NCBI RefSeq assembly: GCF_019139815.1
Contig: NZ_CP077079.1
Coordinates: forward strand, 2,480,001-2,544,000
DNA length: 64,000 bases
Direction: 5' to 3'
Source: Pseudomonas asgharzadehiana
GTDB lineage: Bacteria > Pseudomonadota > Gammaproteobacteria > Pseudomonadales > Pseudomonadaceae
Of this stretch, positions 54,040-62,570 are shown piece after piece. The notes below the pieces were generated by a model. It ran no database searches, was not told the origin of the DNA, and saw only the letters and a list, made by a program, of their open reading frames with translations. How positions within the stretch are numbered: position 1 is the first letter of the stretch; every line of letters begins with the position of its first letter. Position numbers and translations under genes: made by a program.

Positions 54040-55524
54040 TCAGTAACGAATAATCACCGATTTCAGCTCAGTGTAATCATCGATAAACGCACTGCCGAAT
54101 TCACGACCAATGCCCGAAGCCTTCACGCCGCCAAACGGCACACTGGGGTCGACAAACGTATGCATGTTGACCCACACCGTGCCCGCTTCGATTTGCGGGA
54201 TCAGGCGCAGGGCCTTGGACAAGTCGTTGGTCCAGATACTCGCCGTAAGGCCGAACGGGCTGTCGTTCATCAGTTCGACCAGTTCCTCTTCGTCGTCGAA
54301 CGCAAGCACACACACCACCGGGCCGAAGGTTTCCTCGTGCAGCAGCGGGTCGTCCCTGCCGGTGGCCACGATCAGCGTCGGCTCCACGTAGTAGCCGGCG
54401 CGGTCCACGGCGCGCGCGCCGTATACCACCTGGTTGCCTTGCAGGGCTCGGTCGAAAAAGCCGAGGATCTTGTCCAGGTGCGCCTTGTTCGACAGCGGGC
54501 CGAACTGGGCATGTTCATCCAGGGGCGAACCGATGACCAGCTGCGACAACGTCGCGACCATTTTCTGGGTGACGTGCCCGATGAGAGAGCGGTGCACGAA
54601 CAAACGCTCGGGCGATGCACACACCTGGCCCTGATGCACATAGGCTGACTGCACGAAGCGCGCCACGGCGTCATCCACATTGGCGTCGGCCAGCAGCGCG
54701 GCGGCGTTCTTGCCGCCCAGTTCCAGGGTGACACGGGTCAGGTCGGCGGCCATGGCGGCCTTGCCCACGGCGATACCGGTGGGTACCGAGCCGGTGAACG
54801 ACACCTTGCGCACGCCAGGGTGTTCGATCAACTGTTGGCCGACCTGGCCACGGCCATTGACCACATTGATCACGCCCGCCGGAATCCCGGCCTCGATTGC
54901 CAGTTCCGCCAGGCGCAACAGGGACAGCGGGGTGTACTCGCTGGGTTTGAGCACCACGGTACAGCCGGTGGTCAGCGCGGCGCCGAGTTTCCACACGCCG
55001 ATCATCAGCGAGAAATTCCACGGCACGATGGCCGCTACCACGCCTACCGGTTCGCGCAGGGTATAGGCGCTGTACTGCTCGCCGTCCAGGCTGGGAAACG
55101 AGGGGCTCATGGTCTGGCCGCCGATCTTGGTCGCCCAGCCGGCGAAATAACGCAGGAACACCGCGCTCTGGCCCACTTCGATATGGCGCGACAGGTTGAT
55201 CGACTTGCCGGAACTCAGGGTTTCCAACTGCGCCAGTTCTTCGCCATGGGCCTCGATCAGGTCGGCCAGGCGGTTGAGCAGGACACCGCGCTGGTAGGGC
55301 GTGACCTGCGCCCAGGCGCCCTTGAAGGCTGCGTTCGCATTGTTGACGGCCAGGTTTACGTCTTCGGCCTGGGCGTCGCGCAGATGGGCGATTGTTTCGC
55401 CGGTGCCGGGGTCGACCACGCCGATGCGCTGGGTGGACGCGCTGGTGTGCGCGGCGCCGTCGATGAAGTTGGAGTGGTCGCGGCCCAGGAAGGCAACGAC
55501 TGAAGGCAGTAAGGCAATGTGCAT
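54040..55524 (-). CDS. Aldehyde dehydrogenase, phenylacetaldehyde (FeaB)-like
   Basis: A 494-residue ALDH with IVPWNFSLMIGVWK, the catalytic Glu in VTLELGGKNA, Cys in HQGQVCASPER and EETFGPVVCVLAF. The start MHIALLPSVVAFLGR and overall pattern resemble phenylacetaldehyde dehydrogenases (FeaB/StyD/TynD). It would oxidise the arylacetaldehyde made by the amine oxidase system. Its position between the FeaR-like gene and iacR suggests that it can also give indole-3-acetate from indoleacetaldehyde; that is inference. Confidence 0.9.
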   Translation of the reverse strand: MHIALLPSVVAFLGRDHSNFIDGAAHTSASTQRIGVVDPGTGETIAHLRDAQAEDVNLAVNNANAAFKGAWAQVTPYQRGVLLNRLADLIEAHGEELAQLETLSSGKSINLSRHIEVGQSAVFLRYFAGWATKIGGQTMSPSFPSLDGEQYSAYTLREPVGVVAAIVPWNFSLMIGVWKLGAALTTGCTVVLKPSEYTPLSLLRLAELAIEAGIPAGVINVVNGRGQVGQQLIEHPGVRKVSFTGSVPTGIAVGKAAMAADLTRVTLELGGKNAAALLADANVDDAVARFVQSAYVHQGQVCASPERLFVHRSLIGHVTQKMVATLSQLVIGSPLDEHAQFGPLSNKAHLDKILGFFDRALQGNQVVYGARAVDRAGYYVEPTLIVATGRDDPLLHEETFGPVVCVLAFDDEEELVELMNDSPFGLTASIWTNDLSKALRLIPQIEAGTVWVNMHTFVDPSVPFGGVKASGIGREFGSAFIDDYTELKSVIIRY

Positions 55525-55661
55525 GGCGGCGCTCCAATGAAAGGTTCGTCGCGCCCGAAGCGCGCTCGAAAGACCTTTGCATTAAAAACGGATGCGCGTT
55601 TGCCGGCTTGTGCGAGCCCGCCTGGAACTTGGTTATGCCTGACAGGCAGTGCCGCGCCGGC

Positions 55662-56138
55662 CTAGGGTTCGCCGAGGTTATCGAACACCGTTTCGAGCAT
55701 GCGGTTCAGGCGCTGGATCTGCGCTTCGGTCATGCCGGTGAAACTGCGCTTGAACACGTCACCGGTAGCCGCCTGGATGCGTTCAATCGCCTCGCGCCCC
55801 TGCGCGGTGATGCGCACCTGGGTGACCCGGCCGTCGTCCTCGCACGGCGCGGTATCCACCAGGCCGTCTTCCTTCATGCGGTAAACCGTCTTGGTGATGG
55901 TCGACAGCTTGGCGATAGCATGCGTGGAAATTTCCGAAATACTCGACTGGCCGTTCTCCTTGAGGATGAACAGCACCCGCCAGCGCGGGATGTCCAGGCC
56001 GATTTTTTTCAGGGCCTTTTCCATGTACTGGCTGTAGCGGCCATGCACCATGGCGAGCCAGTAGAACGGGAAATCTTCCTTGTGAAAGTCTTCACTGCCG
56101 GGGTCGTAGCGGCCTGCGTGTTTCTTGGGTGGGCTCAT
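55662..56138 (-). CDS. iacR: MarR family regulator of the IAA cluster (IacR)
   Basis: A 158-residue MarR protein: FYWLAMVHGRYSQYMEKALK, the winged helix ISEISTHAIAKLSTITKTVY and the wing EDDGRVTQVRITAQG. In P. putida 1290, IacR represses the iac genes and is released by indole-3-acetate. It is divergent from iacH. The start at 56138 fits MarR length; longer readings run across the promoter. The shared 17-bp sequence at 56238-56254 lies about 100 bp upstream of its ATG and is a likely binding site. Confidence 0.9.
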   Translation of the reverse strand: MSPPKKHAGRYDPGSEDFHKEDFPFYWLAMVHGRYSQYMEKALKKIGLDIPRWRVLFILKENGQSSISEISTHAIAKLSTITKTVYRMKEDGLVDTAPCEDDGRVTQVRITAQGREAIERIQAATGDVFKRSFTGMTEAQIQRLNRMLETVFDNLGEP

Positions 56139-56237
56139 GGTCTGCTCATGTCGAAGGAGGCGAGTAATCATAGACTTTTCTCGTGAATCCGACACGGGTT
56201 TTGACCGCCCTACAGACGCCATTGTGCGCGGAAATAT

Positions 56238-56254
56238 AATTGACAATTCACGTA
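56238..56254. promoter_or_regulatory. Candidate IacR operator, iacR-iacH gap
   Basis: AATTGACAATTCACGTA occurs here and, identically, at 58268-58284 before iacA. TTGACA within it could be a -35 element toward iacH. The site is 78 bp upstream of the iacH ATG. Its exact recurrence in the two iac promoter gaps makes it the best operator candidate. Confidence 0.6.
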
Positions 56255-56331
56255 ATATTCGGTGAGTGTGAAAAAAGCAAAGGGCGCATCGGGCGCCCTG
56301 ATTGCGCATTTTGCACTGAAGGTGACGTGAC

Positions 56332-57456
56332 ATGACCCTGGTGATTGAACAGCTTTCCCTTGGCGGCGATGGGCCGACCGTCATGGTCAAGGACACCATC
56401 GATATCGCCGGCTCGCCGACCCGCGCATCCAGCCAGGCCCTGGCGGATGCCGCACCGGCAGCCGCCCACGCCGATGTGGTACAGGCGCTGCTGGACCAAG
56501 GCTGCCGCATAGTGGCGAAGACCAGCCTGCATGAACTGGCGTTCGGCACCACGGGCATCAATCACTGGACCGGCACCGCGCCGAACCCGCGTTTCCCTGG
56601 GCGTATTCCGGGTGGTTCCTCCAGTGGTTCGGCGGCGGCCGTGGCGGCCGGGTTGGCGGATTTTTCCCTGGGGACCGACACAGGCGGTTCGGTGCGCATC
56701 CCGGCGTGTTGCTGTGGCGTGTTCGGTTTTAAACCAACGTTCGGGCGGGTCAGCCGGCGCGGGGTGATGCCGGCGCACAGCAGCCTCGATTGCGTTGGCC
56801 CGTTTGCCCCGAGCCTGCCGATGCTGGTTACCGCCATGCAAGCCATCGACGTCACCTTCAAACCTGTCTCGGCGCCGGCTTCGCCGCGCCTGGGCATCGT
56901 GGCCGTGCAGGCGAGTGCAGCCGTACAGCGCGTGATCGACGCGGCCATCGCCGGCAGCCGGTTGCCGGGCCAAACCCTTGCACTGCCCAGCCTCCAGGCG
57001 GCTTATGAGGCCGGCATGGTGGTGATCAACCGCGAGACCTTCGATGCCTGCGGGCACTTGCTGGCAACCGGCAAAGTGGGCGCCGATATCGCCGCGCGCC
57101 TGGCCGCCGCCGGCCACACCACGGCTGCGGCACTGGCGCAGGCCGAGCAGGTGCGCGTGCAGTTCAGTGCCGAAGTCGACGCCGCCTTGCAGTTGGTCGA
57201 CGTGCTGGTGCTGCCGACTATGCCGGACTTACCCCTGACCCTGGCCGAGGCGGGCGACACCCAGGCGGTGCTGGGCATGACCGCCTTCGTGCGCCCGTTC
57301 AACCTGTCGGGGCACCCGGCGCTGAGCATTCCGCTGGCCAGTGCCGAGGGCCTGCCGGTCGGCTTGCAACTGGTCGGGGCCAAGGGCGCCGATGAACAAC
57401 TGCTGGCCATCGCCGGGCGCTTGCTTGAACGCCTTTACGCCGGGCAGGAGGATTGA
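56332..57456 (+). CDS. iacH: Amidase-signature protein IacH
   Basis: A 374-residue amidase-signature enzyme with the Ser-cisSer-Lys triad: K20 in VMVKDTIDIAG, the Ser-rich GGSSSGSA at 94-101 and the nucleophile S120 in TGGSVRIP. It is shorter than typical amidases of about 470 residues, as IacH proteins are. Its role in IAA breakdown is not firmly set; hydrolysis of an amide intermediate or of IAA conjugates has been considered. iacI starts one base after its stop. Confidence 0.88.
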   Translation: MTLVIEQLSLGGDGPTVMVKDTIDIAGSPTRASSQALADAAPAAAHADVVQALLDQGCRIVAKTSLHELAFGTTGINHWTGTAPNPRFPGRIPGGSSSGSAAAVAAGLADFSLGTDTGGSVRIPACCCGVFGFKPTFGRVSRRGVMPAHSSLDCVGPFAPSLPMLVTAMQAIDVTFKPVSAPASPRLGIVAVQASAAVQRVIDAAIAGSRLPGQTLALPSLQAAYEAGMVVINRETFDACGHLLATGKVGADIAARLAAAGHTTAAALAQAEQVRVQFSAEVDAALQLVDVLVLPTMPDLPLTLAEAGDTQAVLGMTAFVRPFNLSGHPALSIPLASAEGLPVGLQLVGAKGADEQLLAIAGRLLERLYAGQED

Positions 57457-57457
57457 C

Positions 57458-57988
57458 ATGAACACAGCCGCCCCACGCGCCGATCTGGAACAACGCCTGC
57501 GCCGTTTTGAAACCCAGGACAGCGCCCGCGCCTGCATGAACCGCTACATGGTGTTGTGTGATGCCCTCGACGCCCACACCCCGCTCGATGAGCTGGCCGG
57601 CCTGTTCACCCGGGACGCGGTGTGGGAGGGCAAGGGCGCCAGGTACGCCAAGAGTTTTGGTGGCTACCGTGGGCGCGAGGCCATTGCGGCAATGTTCGCC
57701 GGCTACATGAAAACGCCGGCACACTTTGCCCTCAACGTGCACTTCCTCACCAGTGAGCTGATCGAGGTGCGCGACGATGCGGTCATCGGCAGTTGGGTGA
57801 TGTTGCAGACGTCGACCTTCGCCAGCGGTGCCTCCCATCTCAATGCGGCGCGCCTGACGGTGCGCTTCGCCGAGGAAGATGGGCACTGGCGCATGGCGCA
57901 TTTCCAGACCGAAAACCTGTTCGGCCGCCCGGTGCAGGCATGGAACAGCGACGCCGAGCTACCGGTGCCCTCAAGCGCTGACGCATAA
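57458..57988 (+). CDS. iacI: SnoaL-like protein IacI
   Basis: A 176-residue NTF2/SnoaL-like fold: CMNRYMVLCDALDAHTPLDE, LFTRDAVWEGKG, GREAIAAMFAGYMKTPAHFA and DGHWRMAHFQ. SnoaL-like proteins in iac clusters (IacI) are thought to aid a late ring-opening or isomerisation step. GGAGG lies 6-7 bp before the ATG at 57458, just past iacH. The next gene, iacA, is 441 bp away across a REPIN and a second promoter. Confidence 0.85.
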   Translation: MNTAAPRADLEQRLRRFETQDSARACMNRYMVLCDALDAHTPLDELAGLFTRDAVWEGKGARYAKSFGGYRGREAIAAMFAGYMKTPAHFALNVHFLTSELIEVRDDAVIGSWVMLQTSTFASGASHLNAARLTVRFAEEDGHWRMAHFQTENLFGRPVQAWNSDAELPVPSSADA

Positions 57989-58017
57989 CCCCGTACCCCA
58001 AAACAACGCAGACCCCC

Positions 58018-58105
58018 TGTGGGAGCGGGCTTGCTCGCGAAGGCGGTGTATCAGTCGACTCATGTTGACGTGATACACCGCCTTCGGGAGAAAGCCCGCT
58101 CCCAT
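58018..58105. repeat. REPIN (paired inverted REP elements)
   Basis: TGTGGGAGCGGGCTTGCTCG at the left faces AAGCCCGCTCCCA at the right. Between them AAGGCGGTGTATCA pairs with TGATACACCGCCTT, so the whole forms one long hairpin. This is the typical Pseudomonas REPIN. It lies 30 bp after iacI and can end or stabilise the iacHI transcript. The AT-rich bases 58,110-58,267 hold no gene. Confidence 0.85.
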
Positions 58106-58267
58106 ATTTTTGTGTGTAAAAAATAAGTAATTTTTCGCGGGTTTCATGTTTTATACGGGGTGTTTTGTGTGTTTTTTATTGATTAAAAACAAATAGATAT
58201 AGTTGTTTGTTCCAGTAATTCCCGCTTTTAATTGCGTGATTAGTGGTGTTGTTTAGCGTGATAAATC

Positions 58268-58284
58268 AATTGACAATTCACGTA
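58268..58284. promoter_or_regulatory. Candidate IacR operator, upstream of iacA
   Basis: An exact second copy of the 17-bp sequence AATTGACAATTCACGTA, 146 bp before the iacA ATG in an AT-rich gap. It suggests iacABCDEFG has its own IacR-controlled promoter rather than depending on read-through from iacHI. Confidence 0.6.
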
Positions 58285-58429
58285 TTAAGGACCAGATTCA
58301 CCGCCAACGGCACCCACAAAAACAAAGGTAATCACTATGCCGATCCATCCCGCTCGTTGCGCGTCTCGCCCCATCTCGACCCTGATTTCCTGCCCAGCCC
58401 AATACCGTTCCTGACAACGGAGTAAATGT

Positions 58430-59602
58430 ATGCATTCGCTAAAAAAACCAGCGGTGGGTGCGGTGAGTCCGCTTGCCAGTGGCCCCGCTTTCGAAGCGTT
58501 GCTCGTCGATGTGCGTGAACGGGCCCGTACCGGTGAATTCGACCGCCAGCGCCATATCTCGCCGGATGTGATCGAAGCCTTCAAGCATCACGGTGTCTAC
58601 CGGGCGCTGGTGCCCAAGCGCTTTGGTGGCCTGGAGTGTTCGCCGGCCGAGTTCTGCCAACTGATCGAGCGTATTGCCCAGGCTGATGGATCTGCTGGCT
58701 GGGTCGCCAGTTTCGGCATGAGCCCGGTCTACCTCGCGGCACTGCCGCCCGCCAGCATTGCCCAGGTGTATGCCGACGGCCCTGACGTGGTGTTCGCCGG
58801 CGGCATCTTCCCGCCGCAACCGGCTGAAACGGTCGCGGGCGGCTTTGTGGTCAATGGCCGTTGGAAGTACTCCAGCGGCTCCCTGGGCGCGGACATCGTC
58901 GGTGTCGGCATCGCCCCGAAAAGTGGCGATACCTTCGGCCTACCGCGCATTGCGGTGATGCCGCGCAGCGCGATTCGCGTCGAGCAGACCTGGGACACCG
59001 TCGGCCTGCTCGGCACCGGCAGCCATGATCTGGTCGCCGACAACGTGCGGGTCGACGAGCAATGGACGTTCGTGCGCGGTGGCCTGCCGAATCTGGACGA
59101 GGCGTTTTTCCGCTACCCATCGCTGTCATTCGCCACCCAGGTGCTCTCGGTGGTCGGCCTGGGTGTGGCGCGTGCGGCACTCGATGCGCTGGCGGACATG
59201 GCCAGCGGTCGCGTGTCGGTCACCGGCGCCCCGGCGATTGCCGATCGGCCACTGGCCCAGGTCGACATTGCCCGCGCCGAAGCCGAACTGCGCGCCGCGC
59301 GTGCGTTTTTCTACGAATCCATCGACCGCGCCTGGGACTACGTGCTGGCCGGCGACGCGGTCCCCGTGGCCGCGACCAACCTGTTGCGGCTGTCGTCGAC
59401 CCATGCCACCCGCGTCGCCGCTGACGTGGCGCGTACCGCGCAAATGCTCTCGGGCATGAGCGGTGTGTACAACGACAGCCCGCTGGCGCGCTGCGTCAAC
59501 GATGCCCAAGTGGTCACCCAGCACGCCTTCATGGGCGACATCACCTATCAGAACGCCGGAGCCATGTTCTTCGGCAAACAGCCTCTGCCTGGCTACCTCT
59601 AA
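58430..59602 (+). CDS. iacA: IAA flavin monooxygenase IacA (acyl-CoA dehydrogenase fold)
   Basis: A 390-residue protein of the acyl-CoA dehydrogenase-like flavin monooxygenases: KHHGVYRALVPKRFGGLE, AQADGSAGWVASFGMSP, GGFVVNGRWKYSSGS, VGLLGTGSHDLVADNV and the C-terminal ITYQNAGAMFFG. IacA hydroxylates indole-3-acetate at C2 using reduced flavin from IacG. GGAG lies about 9 bp before the ATG. It begins the iacABCDEFG operon. Confidence 0.92.
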   Translation: MHSLKKPAVGAVSPLASGPAFEALLVDVRERARTGEFDRQRHISPDVIEAFKHHGVYRALVPKRFGGLECSPAEFCQLIERIAQADGSAGWVASFGMSPVYLAALPPASIAQVYADGPDVVFAGGIFPPQPAETVAGGFVVNGRWKYSSGSLGADIVGVGIAPKSGDTFGLPRIAVMPRSAIRVEQTWDTVGLLGTGSHDLVADNVRVDEQWTFVRGGLPNLDEAFFRYPSLSFATQVLSVVGLGVARAALDALADMASGRVSVTGAPAIADRPLAQVDIARAEAELRAARAFFYESIDRAWDYVLAGDAVPVAATNLLRLSSTHATRVAADVARTAQMLSGMSGVYNDSPLARCVNDAQVVTQHAFMGDITYQNAGAMFFGKQPLPGYL

Positions 59603-59619
59603 CCATCGAGAACAAAAAA

Positions 59620-59982
59620 ATGAGCGATAAAAAGACCTTGCGCGTGCTGTTCTGCATGGGCATCAACCAGAACTTTTTCGACGCCCCGCGCGATGAGCAA
59701 TTGCAGGTGTGGGCAGCGTTCAGCGCCATGTGGAACGGTATCCACGACCTCGCCGGGGTCAAGGTGCTGGGCAACATGGATGACGACCAGAGCATGGTCG
59801 GGCCGTCCGATGGCTTCCCCTGGACCACCTACCTGCTGGCCGACGTGCCGGACATCGAGACCGTGCATGCCGCGTGCAACCTGTTTCGCAGCACGCCGGT
59901 GGGCGATGGCCCTTACAAGCTGTGGCGCTACACCAAGGTTGAAGCCCGGGTTGGGCGCGAGCTGATCATCCAGCGTACTTGA
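59620..59982 (+). CDS. iacB: IacB, small protein of the IAA pathway
   Basis: A 120-residue protein with LFCMGINQNFFDAPRDEQLQ, SAMWNGIHDL and ATVHAACNLFRSTP-like segments (VHAACNLFRSTPVGDGPYKL). It fits IacB by size and by place between iacA and iacC. Its function is not settled; it is thought to act in the breakdown of an early oxindole intermediate or to assist it. It starts 17 bp after iacA. Confidence 0.85.
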   Translation: MSDKKTLRVLFCMGINQNFFDAPRDEQLQVWAAFSAMWNGIHDLAGVKVLGNMDDDQSMVGPSDGFPWTTYLLADVPDIETVHAACNLFRSTPVGDGPYKLWRYTKVEARVGRELIIQRT

Positions 59983-60001
59983 TGCCGACGAGGACACTTC
60001 C

Positions 60002-61276
60002 ATGAGCAAGTTGATTCCCGCTGTAAACCTCGCCGTAGACCCCGCCGACCTGGTGCAGGCCGACCGCGTCCACACCTCGATGTACACCGACGCGCAACTG
60101 TTCGACGCCGAGCTTGAGAAGATTTTCTACAGCACCTGGATCTGGGTCGCCCACGACAGCGAGATACCCGACAACGGCAGCTACAAGACCACCTACGTCG
60201 GCAAGCAGCCGGTGATTGTGGTGCGTGATCGCAAGAAAGACGTACACGTGCTGCTCAATCGCTGTCGCCACCGTGGCGCCACGGTGTGCGAACACAAGAA
60301 GGGCAAGACCAACAGCTTCGTCTGCCCCTACCACGGTTGGGGCTACGCACTGGATGGATCGCTGCGCGGCGTTCCGCACCCGGAAAGCTACGGCGACTGC
60401 ATCGACAAGGCCGAGCTGCCGCTGGTCAGCCTGCGCACCGAAAGCTATGCCGGCATGATTTTCGCCACGTTCAAGGACGATATCGAGCCGCTGGAAGACT
60501 ATCTTGGCGCGGCGAAAAAATGGATGGACCTGTTCATGAAACAGGGCGCCGGCTACGGCATCAAGGTGCCGGGCGAACACCGCTTCCGCTTCCCCGGCAA
60601 CTGGAAGATCCAACTGGAAAACACCACCGACGCCTACCACTTCCCGCTGGTGCACAAGAGCTTTTTGTCATCGGTGGACGAACAGACCATGGCGCTGTTC
60701 GACTTCGTCAAAGGCCCCGGCTACGTCGAAGACCTGGGCAACGGCCACAGCGTGATGGTGATGATTCCCGACCTGATCGACCTCGAGGCCGACCTGGACA
60801 AACCGATCCCCGAGCGTTTCGAAGGGCTGGCGGCCGAGCTGCGCGACGAAGGCATCGACGAGCAACAAGTCCGCCGGATCGTGCGTGCGGTCGGTGGTAC
60901 TGGCTTCAACCTCAACCTGTTTCCCAACGTCGCCTGTTCGATGGCGTTCTTTCGTGTACTGCAACCGATCTCGGTGACCGAGACCGAAATCCACCACGCG
61001 GTGATCACCATGGACGGCGGCCCGGCCGTGGCCAACCGTTACCGCCTGCGCCTGCACGAGCACTTCCAGGGCCCGATGGGCTTCGGCACTCCCGACGACT
61101 CCGAAGCCTGGGAACGGGTTCAAAAAGGCGCCGGCGCCGGTGAAGACCTGTGGATCATGCTCAATCGCGGCCTGCCCGGCGAGCAGGCCAGTGAGGACGG
61201 GCGAGTGTCCGACGTGAGTGCCGAGACCGGCATGCGCGCCGGGTACCAGCAGTGGAAGAAGATGATGTCGGCCTGA
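60002..61276 (+). CDS. iacC: Rieske dioxygenase large subunit IacC
   Basis: A 424-residue ring-hydroxylating oxygenase alpha subunit. The Rieske [2Fe-2S] ligands are C88 and H90 (NRCRHRG) and C108 and H111 (VCPYHGWGY). The mononuclear iron site includes H213 and H218 in TTDAYHFPLVH, with a later acidic residue. With IacD and the reductase IacF it converts dioxindole-3-acetate toward catechol. It starts 19 bp after iacB. Confidence 0.93.
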   Translation: MSKLIPAVNLAVDPADLVQADRVHTSMYTDAQLFDAELEKIFYSTWIWVAHDSEIPDNGSYKTTYVGKQPVIVVRDRKKDVHVLLNRCRHRGATVCEHKKGKTNSFVCPYHGWGYALDGSLRGVPHPESYGDCIDKAELPLVSLRTESYAGMIFATFKDDIEPLEDYLGAAKKWMDLFMKQGAGYGIKVPGEHRFRFPGNWKIQLENTTDAYHFPLVHKSFLSSVDEQTMALFDFVKGPGYVEDLGNGHSVMVMIPDLIDLEADLDKPIPERFEGLAAELRDEGIDEQQVRRIVRAVGGTGFNLNLFPNVACSMAFFRVLQPISVTETEIHHAVITMDGGPAVANRYRLRLHEHFQGPMGFGTPDDSEAWERVQKGAGAGEDLWIMLNRGLPGEQASEDGRVSDVSAETGMRAGYQQWKKMMSA

Positions 61277-61291
61277 CCTGTGGAGAACCTT

Positions 61292-61768
61292 ATGAACCTG
61301 CAATTACTGCAAGAAGTCACCGCTTTCATCTGGCAGGAAGGCGACATGCTCGACCACGGTGAATACGACGGCTGGTTGAAGATGTGGACCGAAAAGGGCA
61401 CCTACATCATTCCGATCAACCCGAAGGAAACCGACTTCGAGAACAGCCTTAACTACGCCTACGACGACCACGCCATGCGTGAGCTGCGGGTGCAGCGCCT
61501 GACCGGCGGCGAGTCGATCTCCACCAGCCCGCAACCGCGCACGGTGCGCCTGCAATCGCGGTTCCGCGTGCTGGCCGACGACGGCAACCAGGTCAGCGTG
61601 CGCTGTGCGCAGAACGTGCGCGAGTTTCGCAAGGAAAGCCTGAAGTTCTACAGCGCCGACCTGACCTACGACCTGATCCGCAGCGACAGCGGTTTCAAGA
61701 TCCACCGCAAGGTGGTCAGCCTGATTAACAGTGACGATGCCCTCGCCGGTATCGGCTACATCCTCTGA
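61292..61768 (+). CDS. iacD: Aromatic dioxygenase small subunit IacD
   Basis: A 158-residue beta subunit (SnoaL-like fold) of ring-hydroxylating dioxygenases: FIWQEGDMLDHGEYDGWLKM, EKGTYIIPI, SRFRVLADDGN and FKIHRKVVSLINSDD. The ATG at 61292 has GGAG at the right distance; a GTG at 61280 is possible. It pairs with IacC. Confidence 0.92.
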   Translation: MNLQLLQEVTAFIWQEGDMLDHGEYDGWLKMWTEKGTYIIPINPKETDFENSLNYAYDDHAMRELRVQRLTGGESISTSPQPRTVRLQSRFRVLADDGNQVSVRCAQNVREFRKESLKFYSADLTYDLIRSDSGFKIHRKVVSLINSDDALAGIGYIL

Positions 61769-61779
61769 GGCGCGCCGAT

Positions 61780-62520
61780 ATGAACCAGATTGCGTTGGTG
61801 ACGGGCGCGGGGCAGGGCCTGGGGCAGCATTTCTGTGCCAGCCTGCTGCGGGCCGGGTACTCGGTGGTAATCAGCGATCTCAACCTTGAGGCCGCACAAG
61901 CCTGCGCCAGGCAGTTGGACCCCGGCGCAGAGCGCACGCTTGCGTTGCAACTGGACGCCGGCAGCAAGGCCGATTTCGAAGCGGCCCTGGACCAGGTGCT
62001 GGTGCGCTTCGGCACGCTGCACGTGGTGGTCAATAACGCCGCGGTGACCAAGACCACGCCGTTGCTGCAGATCAGCCCCGAGGAGTTCGACGCCGTGGTG
62101 GGCCTGAACCTGCGCAGCGTGTTCCTCGGCTGCCAGGTGTTGGGCGCGTACATGGCCGAGGCCGGCTACGGACGCATCATCAACATGGCGTCCCTGGCCG
62201 GGCAGAACGGCGGTACCGCGACCGGCGCGCATTACGCCGCGAGCAAGGGCGGCATCGTCACGTTGACCAAGATCTTCGCCAAGGAATTTGCCGCGCGCGG
62301 GGTGACCGTGAACGCGATCGCTCCGGGGCCGATCGAGTCGGCGGCGGTGCGCGCGGCGATCCCGCCCGAACGCCTGCCGGGCCTGCTGGCCAATATTCCG
62401 GTGCAGCGTCTTGGCGATGCGGATTTTCTGGGTGACCTGATTGTGCAGTTGGCACGGCCCGAAGCCTATTTCACCACCGGGGCCACCTGGGACGTGAATG
62501 GCGGCCTGTTCATGCGCTGA
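61780..62520 (+). CDS. iacE: SDR oxidoreductase IacE
   Basis: A 246-residue classical SDR: NAD(P) site VTGAGQGLGQHF, NNAAVTK, the Ser in INMASLAGQ and the active site HYAASKGG (Tyr and Lys present), with the end TTGATWDVNGGLFM. In the iac pathway IacE is linked to the 2-hydroxy-IAA to dioxindole-3-acetate step. It is spaced 11 bp from iacD. Confidence 0.92.
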   Translation: MNQIALVTGAGQGLGQHFCASLLRAGYSVVISDLNLEAAQACARQLDPGAERTLALQLDAGSKADFEAALDQVLVRFGTLHVVVNNAAVTKTTPLLQISPEEFDAVVGLNLRSVFLGCQVLGAYMAEAGYGRIINMASLAGQNGGTATGAHYAASKGGIVTLTKIFAKEFAARGVTVNAIAPGPIESAAVRAAIPPERLPGLLANIPVQRLGDADFLGDLIVQLARPEAYFTTGATWDVNGGLFMR

Positions 62521-62528
62521 CTGATAAC

Positions 62529-62547
62529 GGCCGCCACGGCGGCCTTT
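62529..62547 (+). terminator. Short GC hairpin between iacE and iacF
   Basis: GGCCGCC (62529-62535) and GGCGGCC (62538-62544) form a tight stem, followed by TTT. It may partly end transcription or set mRNA stability between iacE and iacF; the operon probably continues through it. Confidence 0.35.
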
Positions 62548-62570
62548 GCGAACTCCATGGAATAACGGCC

